Source: Actinopolymorpha alba DSM 45243 (lineage in GTDB: Bacteria; Actinomycetota; Actinomycetes; Propionibacteriales; Actinopolymorphaceae). Taken from it: a stretch of DNA of 64,000 nt. Under the pieces are notes generated by a model. The model did no database searches. It saw only the letters and a program-made list of their open reading frames with translations, and was not told where the DNA came from. Below, one piece after another: positions 26,263-33,973 of the stretch. Where the stretch lies: assembly GCF_000373925.1 (NCBI RefSeq), contig NZ_KB892708.1, positions 310,001 through 374,000 of the forward strand, in the 5' to 3' direction. Position 1 is the first letter of the stretch; each line of letters opens with the position of its first letter. The position numbers and the translations under genes are program-made.

Positions 26263-27818
26263 CCACCTCCTCCTCGCAGCGCATCCTCTTCCGCGGCGGT
26301 GCGGTCCACACGCCCGGAAGCCCGGCCGCGACCGCCTTCTGCGTCGACGGCGGCACGATCGTCTGGCTGGGCACCGACGACGGGATCGAGCCGTACGCCA
26401 ATGGCGCCGACCAGATCGTCGCGCTGGGCGGCCGGCTCGTGACGCCCGCGTTCGTCGACGCGCACGTCCACCTGTCGCAGGCTGGGTTGCGGTTGGCCGG
26501 CCTGGACCTCGCGGACGCGCGCCGTCGCGAGGACCTGCTGGACGCGTTGGCGGCGTACGCGAGGACCAACAGCGACGCGGTCATCCTCGGCTTCGGATGG
26601 GATGAGACCGGCTGGCCCGACCCCCGGATCCCGTCCGGTACCGAGCTCGAGCGGGCAACCCCGGGTCGCGCCGTCTACCTCGCGCGGGTCGACGTCCATT
26701 CCGGTCTCGTGTCGGGAGCGCTCCTCGACCGGGCGCCGGAGCTGGTGCGGGCACCTGGCTGGGATGGCACGAGCCGGGTCGAACGCGAGGCCCACCACGC
26801 GGCCCGGGACGCCGCCATGGCGCTGGTGACCCGTACCCAGCGCAAGGACGCGATCGTCGCCGCGCTCGCCGCCGCCGCGGCGGTCGGGATCGGCTCGGTC
26901 CACGAGATGGCCGCACCGCACGTCAACCCCGTCGACGATCTCGCCCTGCTGGACGAGGTGGCGGGGGAGCGGCCGATCCCCACAGTCGTCCGCTACTGGG
27001 GCGAACACGCCTCCACCGGTGGGGTCGAGCGGGCCCGCGCGCTCGGCTGTGCGGGCGCGGCCGGTGACCTGTGCGCCGACGGCGCCTTCGGGTCGAGGAC
27101 CGCCGCGCTGCTGGCGCCGTACGCCGATCGACCGGGGCATGCGGGCCACGGTTACCTCGACGCCGAGGAGATAGCCGAGCACCTGATCGTGTGTACGCGG
27201 GCCGGGCTGCAGGGAGGGTTCCACTGCATTGGTGACGCCGCCACGTCGGCGGTGGTCGAGGGGTTCCGGCTCGCGGAGAAGGCGGTCGGCGCTGACCAGC
27301 TGGTCGCGTCCCGGCACCGGCTCGAGCACGTCGAGCTGATCGCGCCGGAGCTTGTCCGGGCGCTCGCGGCATACGGCGTGGTGGTGAGCGGGCAGCCGGC
27401 ATTCGACGCGGAGTGGGGTGGGCGGGAGGGGATGTACGCCGCCCGCCTCGGTCCCGACCGTGCCCTGGCCGCGAACCCGTGGGCCGCGTTCCTGAGCGCC
27501 GGCGTTCCGCTGGCGTTCGGGTCAGACGCGCCGGTGACGCCGTTCGACCCGTGGGGAGGGGTCCGCGCGGCGGCGTACCACCACAACCCCGAGCACCGGA
27601 TCGACGTGAGCGCGGCGTTCGACGCCCACACCCGCGGTGGCTGGTATGCCGCCGGCCACGACGACGGGGGAACGCTGCGGGTAGGTGGGGAGGCCACGTT
27701 CGCGGTGTGGGACCGCACGGGACCGGGGCTTCCGCCGCTCACGCCGGGTGCGCCGACGCCGGGCTGTGTCCGGACCGTCGTCGCCGGGCAGACCGTGTAC
27801 GACAGGGAGCGACCATGA
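26259..27818 (+). CDS. Amidohydrolase family protein (YtcJ-like)
   Basis: A 519-residue metal-dependent amidohydrolase of the YtcJ group: metal ligands HVHL near residue 69, later HCIGDAATS (about 322) and HRLEHVEL (about 350), and GSDAPVTPFDPW near 424 with the terminal aspartate ligand. It sits inside the lysine operon, coupled on both sides by ATGA overlaps, but no amidohydrolase step is known in that pathway. It might trim N-acylated or lactam side-products of the amino intermediates; this is speculation. Such genes also occur near lnt-ppm1 in actinobacteria (from memory), so it may be a positional relic. Confidence 0.82.
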   Translation: MTTSSSQRILFRGGAVHTPGSPAATAFCVDGGTIVWLGTDDGIEPYANGADQIVALGGRLVTPAFVDAHVHLSQAGLRLAGLDLADARRREDLLDALAAYARTNSDAVILGFGWDETGWPDPRIPSGTELERATPGRAVYLARVDVHSGLVSGALLDRAPELVRAPGWDGTSRVEREAHHAARDAAMALVTRTQRKDAIVAALAAAAAVGIGSVHEMAAPHVNPVDDLALLDEVAGERPIPTVVRYWGEHASTGGVERARALGCAGAAGDLCADGAFGSRTAALLAPYADRPGHAGHGYLDAEEIAEHLIVCTRAGLQGGFHCIGDAATSAVVEGFRLAEKAVGADQLVASRHRLEHVELIAPELVRALAAYGVVVSGQPAFDAEWGGREGMYAARLGPDRALAANPWAAFLSAGVPLAFGSDAPVTPFDPWGGVRAAAYHHNPEHRIDVSAAFDAHTRGGWYAAGHDDGGTLRVGGEATFAVWDRTGPGLPPLTPGAPTPGCVRTVVAGQTVYDRERP

Positions 27819-29392
27819 CCACGACGGCCTACCGCCGCCACCTCGAGCTGGACCCGGCGACCGTGCGCAGAGCGCGGTCACTGGCCCGGCGCGCGGGGCG
27901 CCCGATCGTCCAGCTGGCCCGGGCCCACACGACTGTCTCCGTCGAGCGCGCCGTGCTGCGGCTCGCCGGGCTCACCGGAGCCGACCCCGACGGCACGCCG
28001 TGGGTCAACCGCCTGGTGGACGCCGTGCGCGCCGACGTCGGGCTCGACCACGGAGTCGCGCTCCCGGTCTGGGACGCGCTGACCCGTGGTACGGCCGACG
28101 ATCTCGCCGCCCTTGCCCAGAAGGCGTCCGCCGGCTCGGTGCGGTTCCGGATGCCGGACGGCTCGGGGGCCCGACAGGCTGCCCGCGCCGCGCGGCGTTC
28201 GGTCAACGCGGGCATCCGTCGGATCGACACCCGGCGGCGGGAGCGTGAGCGCCTGGTCAAGCGACTCGGCGACCCGCCCCAGCGGCCGTGGATCTACCTC
28301 ATCGTGGCGACAGGCGACATCTACGAGGACATCCCGCAGGCCCAGGCGGCCGCGCGCGAGGGCGCCGACGTCATCGCCGTGATCCGCTCGACCGGGCAGT
28401 CGCTGCTGGACTTCGTACCCGAGGGCGCGACCCGGGAGGGGTACGCCGGCACCTACGCCACGCAGGAGAACTTCCGGCTGATGCGGGCGGCCCTCGATGA
28501 CGTGAGCAAGGAGCTCCGGCGCTACGTCCGGCTCACCAACTACGCCTCCGGTCTGTGCATGCCGGAGATCGCCACGCTCGCGGGGCTCGAGCGCCTCGAC
28601 ATGATGCTGAACGACTCGATGTACGGCATCCTCTTCCGCGACATCAACCCGATCCGCACCTTCGTCGACCAGCGGTTCAGCCGCCAGATCCACGCCCGCG
28701 CCGGCATCATCATCAACACCGGCGAGGACAACTACCTCACCACCGCGGACGCGGTCGACGCCGCCCACACCGTGACGGTCTCGCAGCTGCTGAACGAGTA
28801 CTTCGCGAAGGAGGCGGGACTCGAGGACTGGCAGCTCGGCCTCGGGCACGCGTTCGAGATCGACCCGGCCCGGCCCGAGTCGTTCCGGCTCGAACTCGCC
28901 CACGCCCTGCTCGCCCGCGAGCTGTTTCCGAAGGCGCCACTGAAGTGGATGCCGCCGACCCGGCACATGGACGGTGACATCTTCCGCGGCTATCTGCTGG
29001 ACGGCTTCTTCAACCTGGCCGGCATCCTCACCGGCCAGCAGATCCTGCTCGTCGGCATGATGACCGAGGCGGTCGTGACGCCGTGGTTGTCTGACCGCGA
29101 CCTCGCATTGCGCAACGTCCGCTACGTTCTCAACGCCTGCGGCAACCTGCACGAGGACTTCCAGCCAGCGCCGGACGGCTTCATCGCCCAGCGCGCCCGC
29201 CAGGTGCTCGCCGAGGCCGTCGACCTGCTCGAACGCATCACTGACGACGGCCTGCTCAACGCGATCGCGGACGGAACCTTCGGGCTGATGCGCCGGCCCG
29301 CCTCCGGCGGCAAGGGACTCGACGGCGTGGCGAAGAAGTCGAGCGACTACTACAACCCCGCCACCGAACTCCTGGAGGAGGCGAGGCCATGA
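27815..29392 (+). CDS. kamD: Beta-lysine 5,6-aminomutase alpha subunit
   Basis: A 525-residue homologue of KamD/OraS-type aminomutase large subunits, the PLP- and cobalamin-using catalytic TIM-barrel component. Recognisable segments are RPWIYLIVATGDIYEDIPQA, GTYATQENFRLMR, NTGEDNYLTTADAV and KWMPPTRHMDGDIFRGY. With KamE it moves the 6-amino group of beta-lysine to C5. ATGA overlaps join it to the genes on both sides. Confidence 0.92.
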   Translation: MTTTAYRRHLELDPATVRRARSLARRAGRPIVQLARAHTTVSVERAVLRLAGLTGADPDGTPWVNRLVDAVRADVGLDHGVALPVWDALTRGTADDLAALAQKASAGSVRFRMPDGSGARQAARAARRSVNAGIRRIDTRRRERERLVKRLGDPPQRPWIYLIVATGDIYEDIPQAQAAAREGADVIAVIRSTGQSLLDFVPEGATREGYAGTYATQENFRLMRAALDDVSKELRRYVRLTNYASGLCMPEIATLAGLERLDMMLNDSMYGILFRDINPIRTFVDQRFSRQIHARAGIIINTGEDNYLTTADAVDAAHTVTVSQLLNEYFAKEAGLEDWQLGLGHAFEIDPARPESFRLELAHALLARELFPKAPLKWMPPTRHMDGDIFRGYLLDGFFNLAGILTGQQILLVGMMTEAVVTPWLSDRDLALRNVRYVLNACGNLHEDFQPAPDGFIAQRARQVLAEAVDLLERITDDGLLNAIADGTFGLMRRPASGGKGLDGVAKKSSDYYNPATELLEEARP

Positions 29393-30156
29393 GCGGGCGC
29401 AGCATCGTCCGGCCGTACGGTGACACCACCGGGGACGGCATGGTGCAGCTGTCGTTCACGCTGCCCGTCCCGCACGACAAGCGCGCCGAGGGCGCGGCAC
29501 TGCAGTTGGCGGAGAAGATGGGCCTCGACCCGGCGATGGTGGTGCACGCCAAGGCGGTCGGGCCGGCGTTCACGTACTTCATCGTCTATGGGCGGGTGAG
29601 CCACCTGGTCGATCTCTCGAAGGTCGAGGTGGTCGAGCGTGACTACCCACTGCTCAGTCCGAAGGAAGCCAACCTGACGATCAGGCGTGGGCTGCGGCGC
29701 CGGCTCGTCGTGGTCGGCGCCTGCATCGGGACGGACGCGCACACGGTGGGCATCGACGCGATCCTCAACGTCAAGGGGTTCGCGGGGGAGAAGGGGCTGG
29801 AGTACTACCGCGAGCTCAAGGTGGTCAACCTGGGTGCGCAGGTGGGGGTTCCGGACCTGGTCGCCAGCGCCCGCCGGGAGCACGCGGACGCCATCCTGGT
29901 CTCGCAGGTCGTGACCCAGAACGACGCGCACATCCGGAGTACGCGGGAGATGGCGGCGGCGTTCCGGGAGGCCTACGACGAAGCGGACCGCCCCCTGCTC
30001 GTGGTGGGCGGGCCGCGCTTCCACGAGTCGATGGCCGCTGATCTCGGCGTCGACCGGGTCTTCGGTCGCGGTACCACGCCCGGAGAGGTCGCGAGCTATC
30101 TCGTCCACGCCCTGGTGGACAGCCGATCCACGCCGTACCGAGAAAGGACCGCATGA
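29389..30156 (+). CDS. kamE: Beta-lysine 5,6-aminomutase beta subunit, cobalamin-binding
   Basis: A 255-residue subunit. The DxHxxG cobalamin-binding motif is in GTDAHTVGIDAI (about residues 118-129), placing B12 in the base-off/His-on form. It works with KamD. Its stop (TGA in GCATGA) overlaps the ATG of the first 80-bp micro-ORF unit; AAAGGA five bases before that ATG gives a ribosome site. Confidence 0.92.
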   Translation: MSGRSIVRPYGDTTGDGMVQLSFTLPVPHDKRAEGAALQLAEKMGLDPAMVVHAKAVGPAFTYFIVYGRVSHLVDLSKVEVVERDYPLLSPKEANLTIRRGLRRRLVVVGACIGTDAHTVGIDAILNVKGFAGEKGLEYYRELKVVNLGAQVGVPDLVASARREHADAILVSQVVTQNDAHIRSTREMAAAFREAYDEADRPLLVVGGPRFHESMAADLGVDRVFGRGTTPGEVASYLVHALVDSRSTPYRERTA

Positions 30157-30236
30157 GCGAGCGCAGCGAGCGAATCATTCAGCACAGTGTGCCTGGTGCC
30201 TCATGCGCGCCCGGAGCGAAGCGAGGACGTGCATGA
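30153..30236 (+). CDS. Micro-ORF 1 (27 aa) of the tandem unit
   Basis: Encodes MSERSERIIQHSVPGASCAP followed by GAKRGRA and a stop. ATG overlaps the kamE stop and the ORF's own stop overlaps the next ATG. The unit's 3' end contains GAGGA five to six bases before the next start. No peptide function is known; the role may lie in passing ribosomes on. Confidence 0.55.
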   Translation: MSERSERIIQHSVPGASCAPGAKRGRA

Positions 30237-30316
30237 GCGAGCGCAGCGAGCGAATCATTCAGTACAGCGCCATTAGTGCCTCATGCGCGCCCGGAGCGAA
30301 GCGAGGACGTGCATGA
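30233..30316 (+). CDS. Micro-ORF 2 (27 aa) of the tandem unit
   Basis: Encodes MSERSERIIQYSAISASCAP followed by GAKRGRA. It differs from units 1 and 3 only at codons 11-15, where the middle of the unit has diverged while both ends are unchanged. Overlaps both neighbours by ATGA. Confidence 0.55.
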   Translation: MSERSERIIQYSAISASCAPGAKRGRA

Positions 30317-30396
30317 GCGAGCGCAGCGAGCGAATCATTCAGCACAGTGTGCCTGGTGCCTCATGCGCGCCCGGAGCGAAGCGAGGACGCGCATGA
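30313..30396 (+). CDS. Micro-ORF 3 (27 aa) of the tandem unit
   Basis: Same peptide as micro-ORF 1. Its stop overlaps the ATG of the hotdog-fold gene at 30393, so it links the lysine operon to that gene. Confidence 0.55.
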   Translation: MSERSERIIQHSVPGASCAPGAKRGRA

Positions 30397-30397
30397 G
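30360..30397 (+). promoter_or_regulatory. Start-codon hairpin at the end of a micro-ORF unit
   Basis: CTCATGCGCG (30360-30369) pairs perfectly with CGCGCATGAG (30388-30397). The stem contains the ATG of the next gene and the loop holds the GAGGA ribosome site. Units 1 and 2 form the same stem with one G-U pair; the 33126 unit forms it as CTCATGCGCA with TGCGTATGAG. A ribosome translating the upstream ORF would melt the stem and free the next start. Confidence 0.6.
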
Positions 30398-30899
30398 CGA
30401 GCAGGCTTCCACCTCGACCTCTACGTCAGCCTCAGGCTCCGCTGAAGGCTCAAGCTCCAGTTCAGCTGCAGCATCAACCTCAACCTCAGCTTCAGGGTCT
30501 GCTTCCGGGGCCGACCCGCGACTTGGCCTCACCGTCGCCCATCGCCGGTACGTGTCGTACGCCGATGCGCACTACGCGGGCAACCTGGTGGCCGGCGGGT
30601 ACGTGCTCTGCCTGTTCGGCGACGTCGCGACCGAGGTGTGCGTACGCACCGACGGGGACGAGGGGCTGCTGGCGTCGTACGCCGACGTGCAGTTTCGCGC
30701 CGCCGTACGCGCCGGCGACCTGCTCGAGGTGTCGGCCACCGTGGTGCGGGTTGGGAGGCGGAGCCGCGACCTGGACCTCGCGGCGCGAGTCCTCGCCCGG
30801 GGGGAGCCGGAGCGTGGGGAGTCGGCCGCGCGGGTCCTCGACGAGCCGATCGTCGCGGTGACGGCCCGGGCGACGGTTGTGGTGCCGGCATTCCCATGA
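30393..30899 (+). CDS. kal: Hotdog-fold protein, probable 3-aminobutyryl-CoA ammonia-lyase
   Basis: A 168-residue protein. Residues 1-40 are a Ser/Thr/Ala/Gly low-complexity tail (STSTSASGSAEGSSSSSAAA and more). The hotdog domain follows (VSYADAHYAGNLVAGGYVLC, LLASYADVQFRAAVRAGDLL, RVGRRSRDLDLAARV). In lysine fermentation Kal, a hotdog protein, removes ammonia from 3-aminobutyryl-CoA to give crotonyl-CoA, and the kdd-kamDE context supports this reading. The disordered tail is unusual for the family. Other hotdog thioesterase roles remain possible. Confidence 0.75.
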   Translation: MSEQASTSTSTSASGSAEGSSSSSAAASTSTSASGSASGADPRLGLTVAHRRYVSYADAHYAGNLVAGGYVLCLFGDVATEVCVRTDGDEGLLASYADVQFRAAVRAGDLLEVSATVVRVGRRSRDLDLAARVLARGEPERGESAARVLDEPIVAVTARATVVVPAFP

Positions 30900-31026
30900 T
30901 CTCGCTGCCTGCGATACGCTCCGTGCTGTCCCGCTTGCCGATCTTGTAAGCCTTCGACACGCCGGGATCCGACACGCCGAACGTCCGACAAAATTTGGGC
31001 GTCGCGCAGGTGGACCGAAAGGGCCG

Positions 31027-31061
31027 ATGACCTGCGTGTTTATGGCGTCTGTGCAGGTCAT
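31027..31061. promoter_or_regulatory. Inverted repeat in the kal-lnt gap
   Basis: ATGACCTGC (31027-31035) and GCAGGTCAT (31053-31061) are perfect 9-bp inverse arms spaced by 17 bases, with a TTGACA word at 31069. It may be an operator or part of a promoter region; no regulator gene adjoins it. Confidence 0.4.
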
Positions 31062-31316
31062 GGGCTGGTTGACACCACCCGGCCTTCCTCGCCATCGTCG
31101 TGTCCTGTCCACCGCAGGTCGATTCGGCTCGGGCCGGAGTCCTGGTCCTCGCGTGAGGAGTCCGGAGCCAGTTCTCGTACCACGCGACGACTTGGGACCC
31201 GCTCCGTGCGGTGGGGTGGCCACGGAACGGTCCGCCGCCCAGTAGACAACGATGCGTGGCACGCAGCCTGCGGGTCGCGCGTCGGTCCGAAGGGCGTGCG
31301 GGCCGTTCCGTCTCTC

Positions 31317-31349
31317 CAAGAGCCCGCGACCTCCGAGGTCCCGGGCTTG
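31317..31349. terminator. GC-rich hairpin before lnt
   Basis: CAAGAGCCCGCGACCT and AGGTCCCGGGCTTG can pair with small mismatches around a 3-base loop. Followed by TCTGTT, a weak T-rich tail. The remainder of 30900-31512 shows no gene. Confidence 0.4.
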
Positions 31350-31512
31350 TCTGTTACGTGCACTTTGCCCCGCCCAGTTCTGAGCCCGGGGACACCAGAA
31401 CACAGCTACGCGTTGTACCGTCCTGACATCTGGTGACGCCGGGATCCGTCGCGTTCGTCATCGACGTTCGTGAGCCCCCGTACCGGCTCAGTCCCCACCT
31501 CGGAGAAGGGCG

Positions 31513-33129
31513 GTGGCCTTGACGGTCGACGAGCGCACTGTCGAGCGCGCGAGCGTCGCGACGAGCGCCACCGGCACCAGGAGACGCATGGACACGCTGC
31601 CCTCGCGGCTCGCGCTCGCGGTGGTGGCAGGCGCCTCCCTCGCCGTGACCTTCCCGCCGCTCGGCTGGGTGTGGCTCATGCCGTTCTCCGTGGCCGTTCT
31701 CACGCTGGTCTGTCGGGGCGTGAGGGTACGCCGGGGAGCCCTGCTGGGCTTCGGGTTCGGAGTGGGCTTCTTCCTCGTGCTGCTGCAGTGGTCCCGGGTC
31801 GCCGGCCTCGACGGTTGGCTCGCCCTGAGCCTGGTCGAGGCCGCGTTCATGGCGGCTCTCGGCGCCGGTCTCACCCTCGTCACGCGGCTGCGGCTCTGGC
31901 CGGTCTGGGCCGCCGCTCTCTGGGTGGGCGTCGAGTTCGCACGGGGGGTGTTCCCGCTGGGGGGATTTCCGTGGGGTCGGCTCGCGTTCGCCCTCGACGA
32001 CACCCCTATGGCCGCGCTCGCGAGCCTGGCCGGTGTGCCGTTCGTGTCGTTCGTCGCCGCCCTGGTCGGCAACCTCCTGCTCTGGGCTGTGCTCGCGCGT
32101 GGGCGCGGGCTCGGCGTCCGGGGAGTTGCCGTGGGCGCGGCCGCGGCGCTCGCCTTCGGCGGGCTGCTCGTGCCACTGCCGACCGCGGGGGAGGGCACGG
32201 CCACGGTCGCTGTCGTCCAGGGCAACATCCCCGGCCGCGGACTGGAGTTCCTCGGCCGCGCGCGTACCGTCACCCGTAACCACCTCGCGGCCACCCAGGA
32301 GCTGATGCGCGACGTCGAGGCGGGCAGGGTGCCCCGGCCCGACTTCGTGCTCTGGCCCGAGAACTCCACCGACATCGACCCGTTCAACGACCTGATCACC
32401 CGGGACACCGTGGAGCAGGCTGTCCACACCGCCGGCGTACCGATCCTGGTCGGTGCCATCCTCGACGGCCCAGGCCCCTACTACCGTCGTACGACCGGTG
32501 TCGTCTGGGACCCGAAGACCGGGCCGGGACAGACCTACGTCAAACAGCATCCGGTGCCGTTCGGGGAGTACATCCCGTTCCGCCAGCTCCTCCTGCCCTA
32601 CATCGACCGGCTGCAGCTGGTGGGGCGCGACACCTACGCGGGTAACAAGCCTGGCACGATGCGGATCGCCGGCTACGACGTCGGTGAGGTCATCTGCTTC
32701 GAGATCGCCTACGACGGCATCGTCCGCGAGGTCGGCCAGGGAGACTCGCAGATGCTGGTCGTCCAGACCAACAACGCCACCTTCACTGGCACCGGCCAGC
32801 CTCAGCAGCAGTTCGCGATCACCCGGATGCGCGCGATCGAGTACGGCAAGGAAGCTCTCGTCGCGTCCCCGAACGGCATCAGCGGCATCATCGCCCCCGA
32901 CGGAAAAGTGATCGCGCAGTCGAAGGAGGCCACCCGCCAGGTGTACGTCGCGAAGGTGCCGCTGCGCACCACGCCGACGTTGGCCGCCCGCCTGGGCGCG
33001 GTTCCCGAATGGTTATTGATCGCCGTCGGCCTGGGCGCGGTTGGTCTCGCCCTCAGTCGCCGGCGCCGGCGCACGTCCACGGATCCGGACACCGATCGGG
33101 CGACACCAGAGCACAAGGGGGCCGCGTGA
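31513..33129 (+). CDS. lnt: Apolipoprotein N-acyltransferase
   Basis: A 538-residue integral membrane enzyme: about six or seven N-terminal membrane helices followed by an extracytoplasmic nitrilase domain. The catalytic triad is visible as Glu in LWPENSTD (about residue 283), Lys in YVKQHPVPFGEY (about 343) and Cys in VICFEIAYDG (about 395). It adds the third acyl chain to lipoproteins such as the sugar-binding protein above. GTG start with GGAGAAGGG upstream. In mycobacteria the equivalent domain is fused to Ppm1; here the two are separate and joined by a micro-ORF. Confidence 0.93.
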   Translation: MALTVDERTVERASVATSATGTRRRMDTLPSRLALAVVAGASLAVTFPPLGWVWLMPFSVAVLTLVCRGVRVRRGALLGFGFGVGFFLVLLQWSRVAGLDGWLALSLVEAAFMAALGAGLTLVTRLRLWPVWAAALWVGVEFARGVFPLGGFPWGRLAFALDDTPMAALASLAGVPFVSFVAALVGNLLLWAVLARGRGLGVRGVAVGAAAALAFGGLLVPLPTAGEGTATVAVVQGNIPGRGLEFLGRARTVTRNHLAATQELMRDVEAGRVPRPDFVLWPENSTDIDPFNDLITRDTVEQAVHTAGVPILVGAILDGPGPYYRRTTGVVWDPKTGPGQTYVKQHPVPFGEYIPFRQLLLPYIDRLQLVGRDTYAGNKPGTMRIAGYDVGEVICFEIAYDGIVREVGQGDSQMLVVQTNNATFTGTGQPQQQFAITRMRAIEYGKEALVASPNGISGIIAPDGKVIAQSKEATRQVYVAKVPLRTTPTLAARLGAVPEWLLIAVGLGAVGLALSRRRRRTSTDPDTDRATPEHKGAA

Positions 33130-33200
33130 GCGAGCGAACAATTCAACGCAGCGCCTTGAGTGCCTCATGCGCACCCGGAGCGAAGCGAGGATGCGTATGA
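33126..33200 (+). CDS. Micro-ORF 4 (24 aa), diverged single unit
   Basis: Encodes MSERTIQRSALSASCAPGAK followed by RGCV. GTG overlaps the lnt stop (GTGA) and its TGA overlaps the ppm1 ATG (ATGA at 33197-33200). Relative to the 84-base ORFs it lacks 9 bases near the 5' end, an in-frame change, so the start-to-start distance (71) keeps the same frame offset as 80. GAGGA stands five bases before the next ATG. Confidence 0.6.
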   Translation: MSERTIQRSALSASCAPGAKRGCV

Positions 33201-33973
33201 GCGAGTCAGTGGAGCGGACCTTCGCCGACCTGGGTCGGATCCTCGTCGTCCTGCCTACCTACAACGAGGCGGACAACCTCGAGCGGACCCTGAAGCGGCT
33301 CCGGGCGTCGGTGCCGGAGGCGGACGTCGTTGTCGCCGATGACGCCTCGCCTGACGGGACGGGCGAGATCGCCGACCGGGTAGCGGCTGAGGACCCCCAG
33401 GTTCACGTACTACACCGGCCCAGGAAGGCAGGTCTTGGCACCGCCTACCGCGAGAGCTTCGCCTGGGGGCTGGAGCGCGGTTACGACGTCCTCTGCGAGA
33501 TGGACTGCGACGGCTCCCACCAACCCGAGGAGTTGCCGCAGCTGCTGGCGGCCCTGCGTACCTCCGACCTGGTGATCGGGGCCCGCTGGGTGCCGGGCGG
33601 TCGGGTCAAGAACTGGTCGAAGGCGCGGGAGGTGTGGTCCCGCTGCGCGAACCTCTACGCGCGGCTTGCGCTCGGCCTCCCGCTGGGCGACGCGACCGCG
33701 GGGTTCCGGGCGTTCCGCCGAGCTACTCTCGAGGGGATCGACCTCCACGACGTCGCGTCGCAGGGGTACTGCTTCCAGATCGAGCTTGCCTGGCGGGCCT
33801 ACCGGACCGGTTTCCGGATTGCCCAGGTGCCGATCGTGTTCCTCGAACGCGAGTACGGCACCAGCAAGATGGACCGGAACGTCATGATCGAGTCCTTCCG
33901 CCGGGTGACCGCGTGGGGCGCGGCGTACCGCGTCCAGCAGATCCGGGAGCTGGTGTCCGGGAAACGAAGGTGA
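33197..33973 (+). CDS. ppm1: Polyprenol monophosphomannose synthase
   Basis: A 258-residue GT-A fold, family 2 glycosyltransferase. LVVLPTYNEADNLERTL is at about residues 16-32, VVADDASPDGT near 48-58 and the metal-binding CEMDCDGSHQP near 100-110. It moves mannose from GDP-mannose to polyprenyl phosphate, the donor for lipoglycans and protein O-mannosylation. It lacks C-terminal membrane segments, and in actinobacteria it cooperates with Lnt. It overlaps fxsA by GTGA (33970-33973). Confidence 0.92.
   Translation: MSESVERTFADLGRILVVLPTYNEADNLERTLKRLRASVPEADVVVADDASPDGTGEIADRVAAEDPQVHVLHRPRKAGLGTAYRESFAWGLERGYDVLCEMDCDGSHQPEELPQLLAALRTSDLVIGARWVPGGRVKNWSKAREVWSRCANLYARLALGLPLGDATAGFRAFRRATLEGIDLHDVASQGYCFQIELAWRAYRTGFRIAQVPIVFLEREYGTSKMDRNVMIESFRRVTAWGAAYRVQQIRELVSGKRR

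Larger units (their letters stand above)
30153..30396 (+). repeat. Three tandem 80-bp coding repeat units
   Basis: Three head-to-tail units begin at 30153, 30233 and 30313; units 1 and 3 differ at one base, unit 2 differs in the middle. Each starts ATGAGCGAGCGCAGCGAGCG and ends GCGAGGACG(T/C)GC. Because 80 is not a multiple of three, successive units are read in different frames, and continuity is kept only by ATGA stop-start overlaps. A diverged fourth unit lies at 33126-33200. Confidence 0.95.

Noticed and set aside
30153-30396. Direct repeats that could suggest a CRISPR array
   Set aside because: The 80-bp units are contiguous and coding with no unique spacers, and there are no cas genes.
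31354-32550. Minus-strand ORF opposite lnt
   Set aside because: A highly charged Glu/Arg-rich shadow of lnt; no homology seen.
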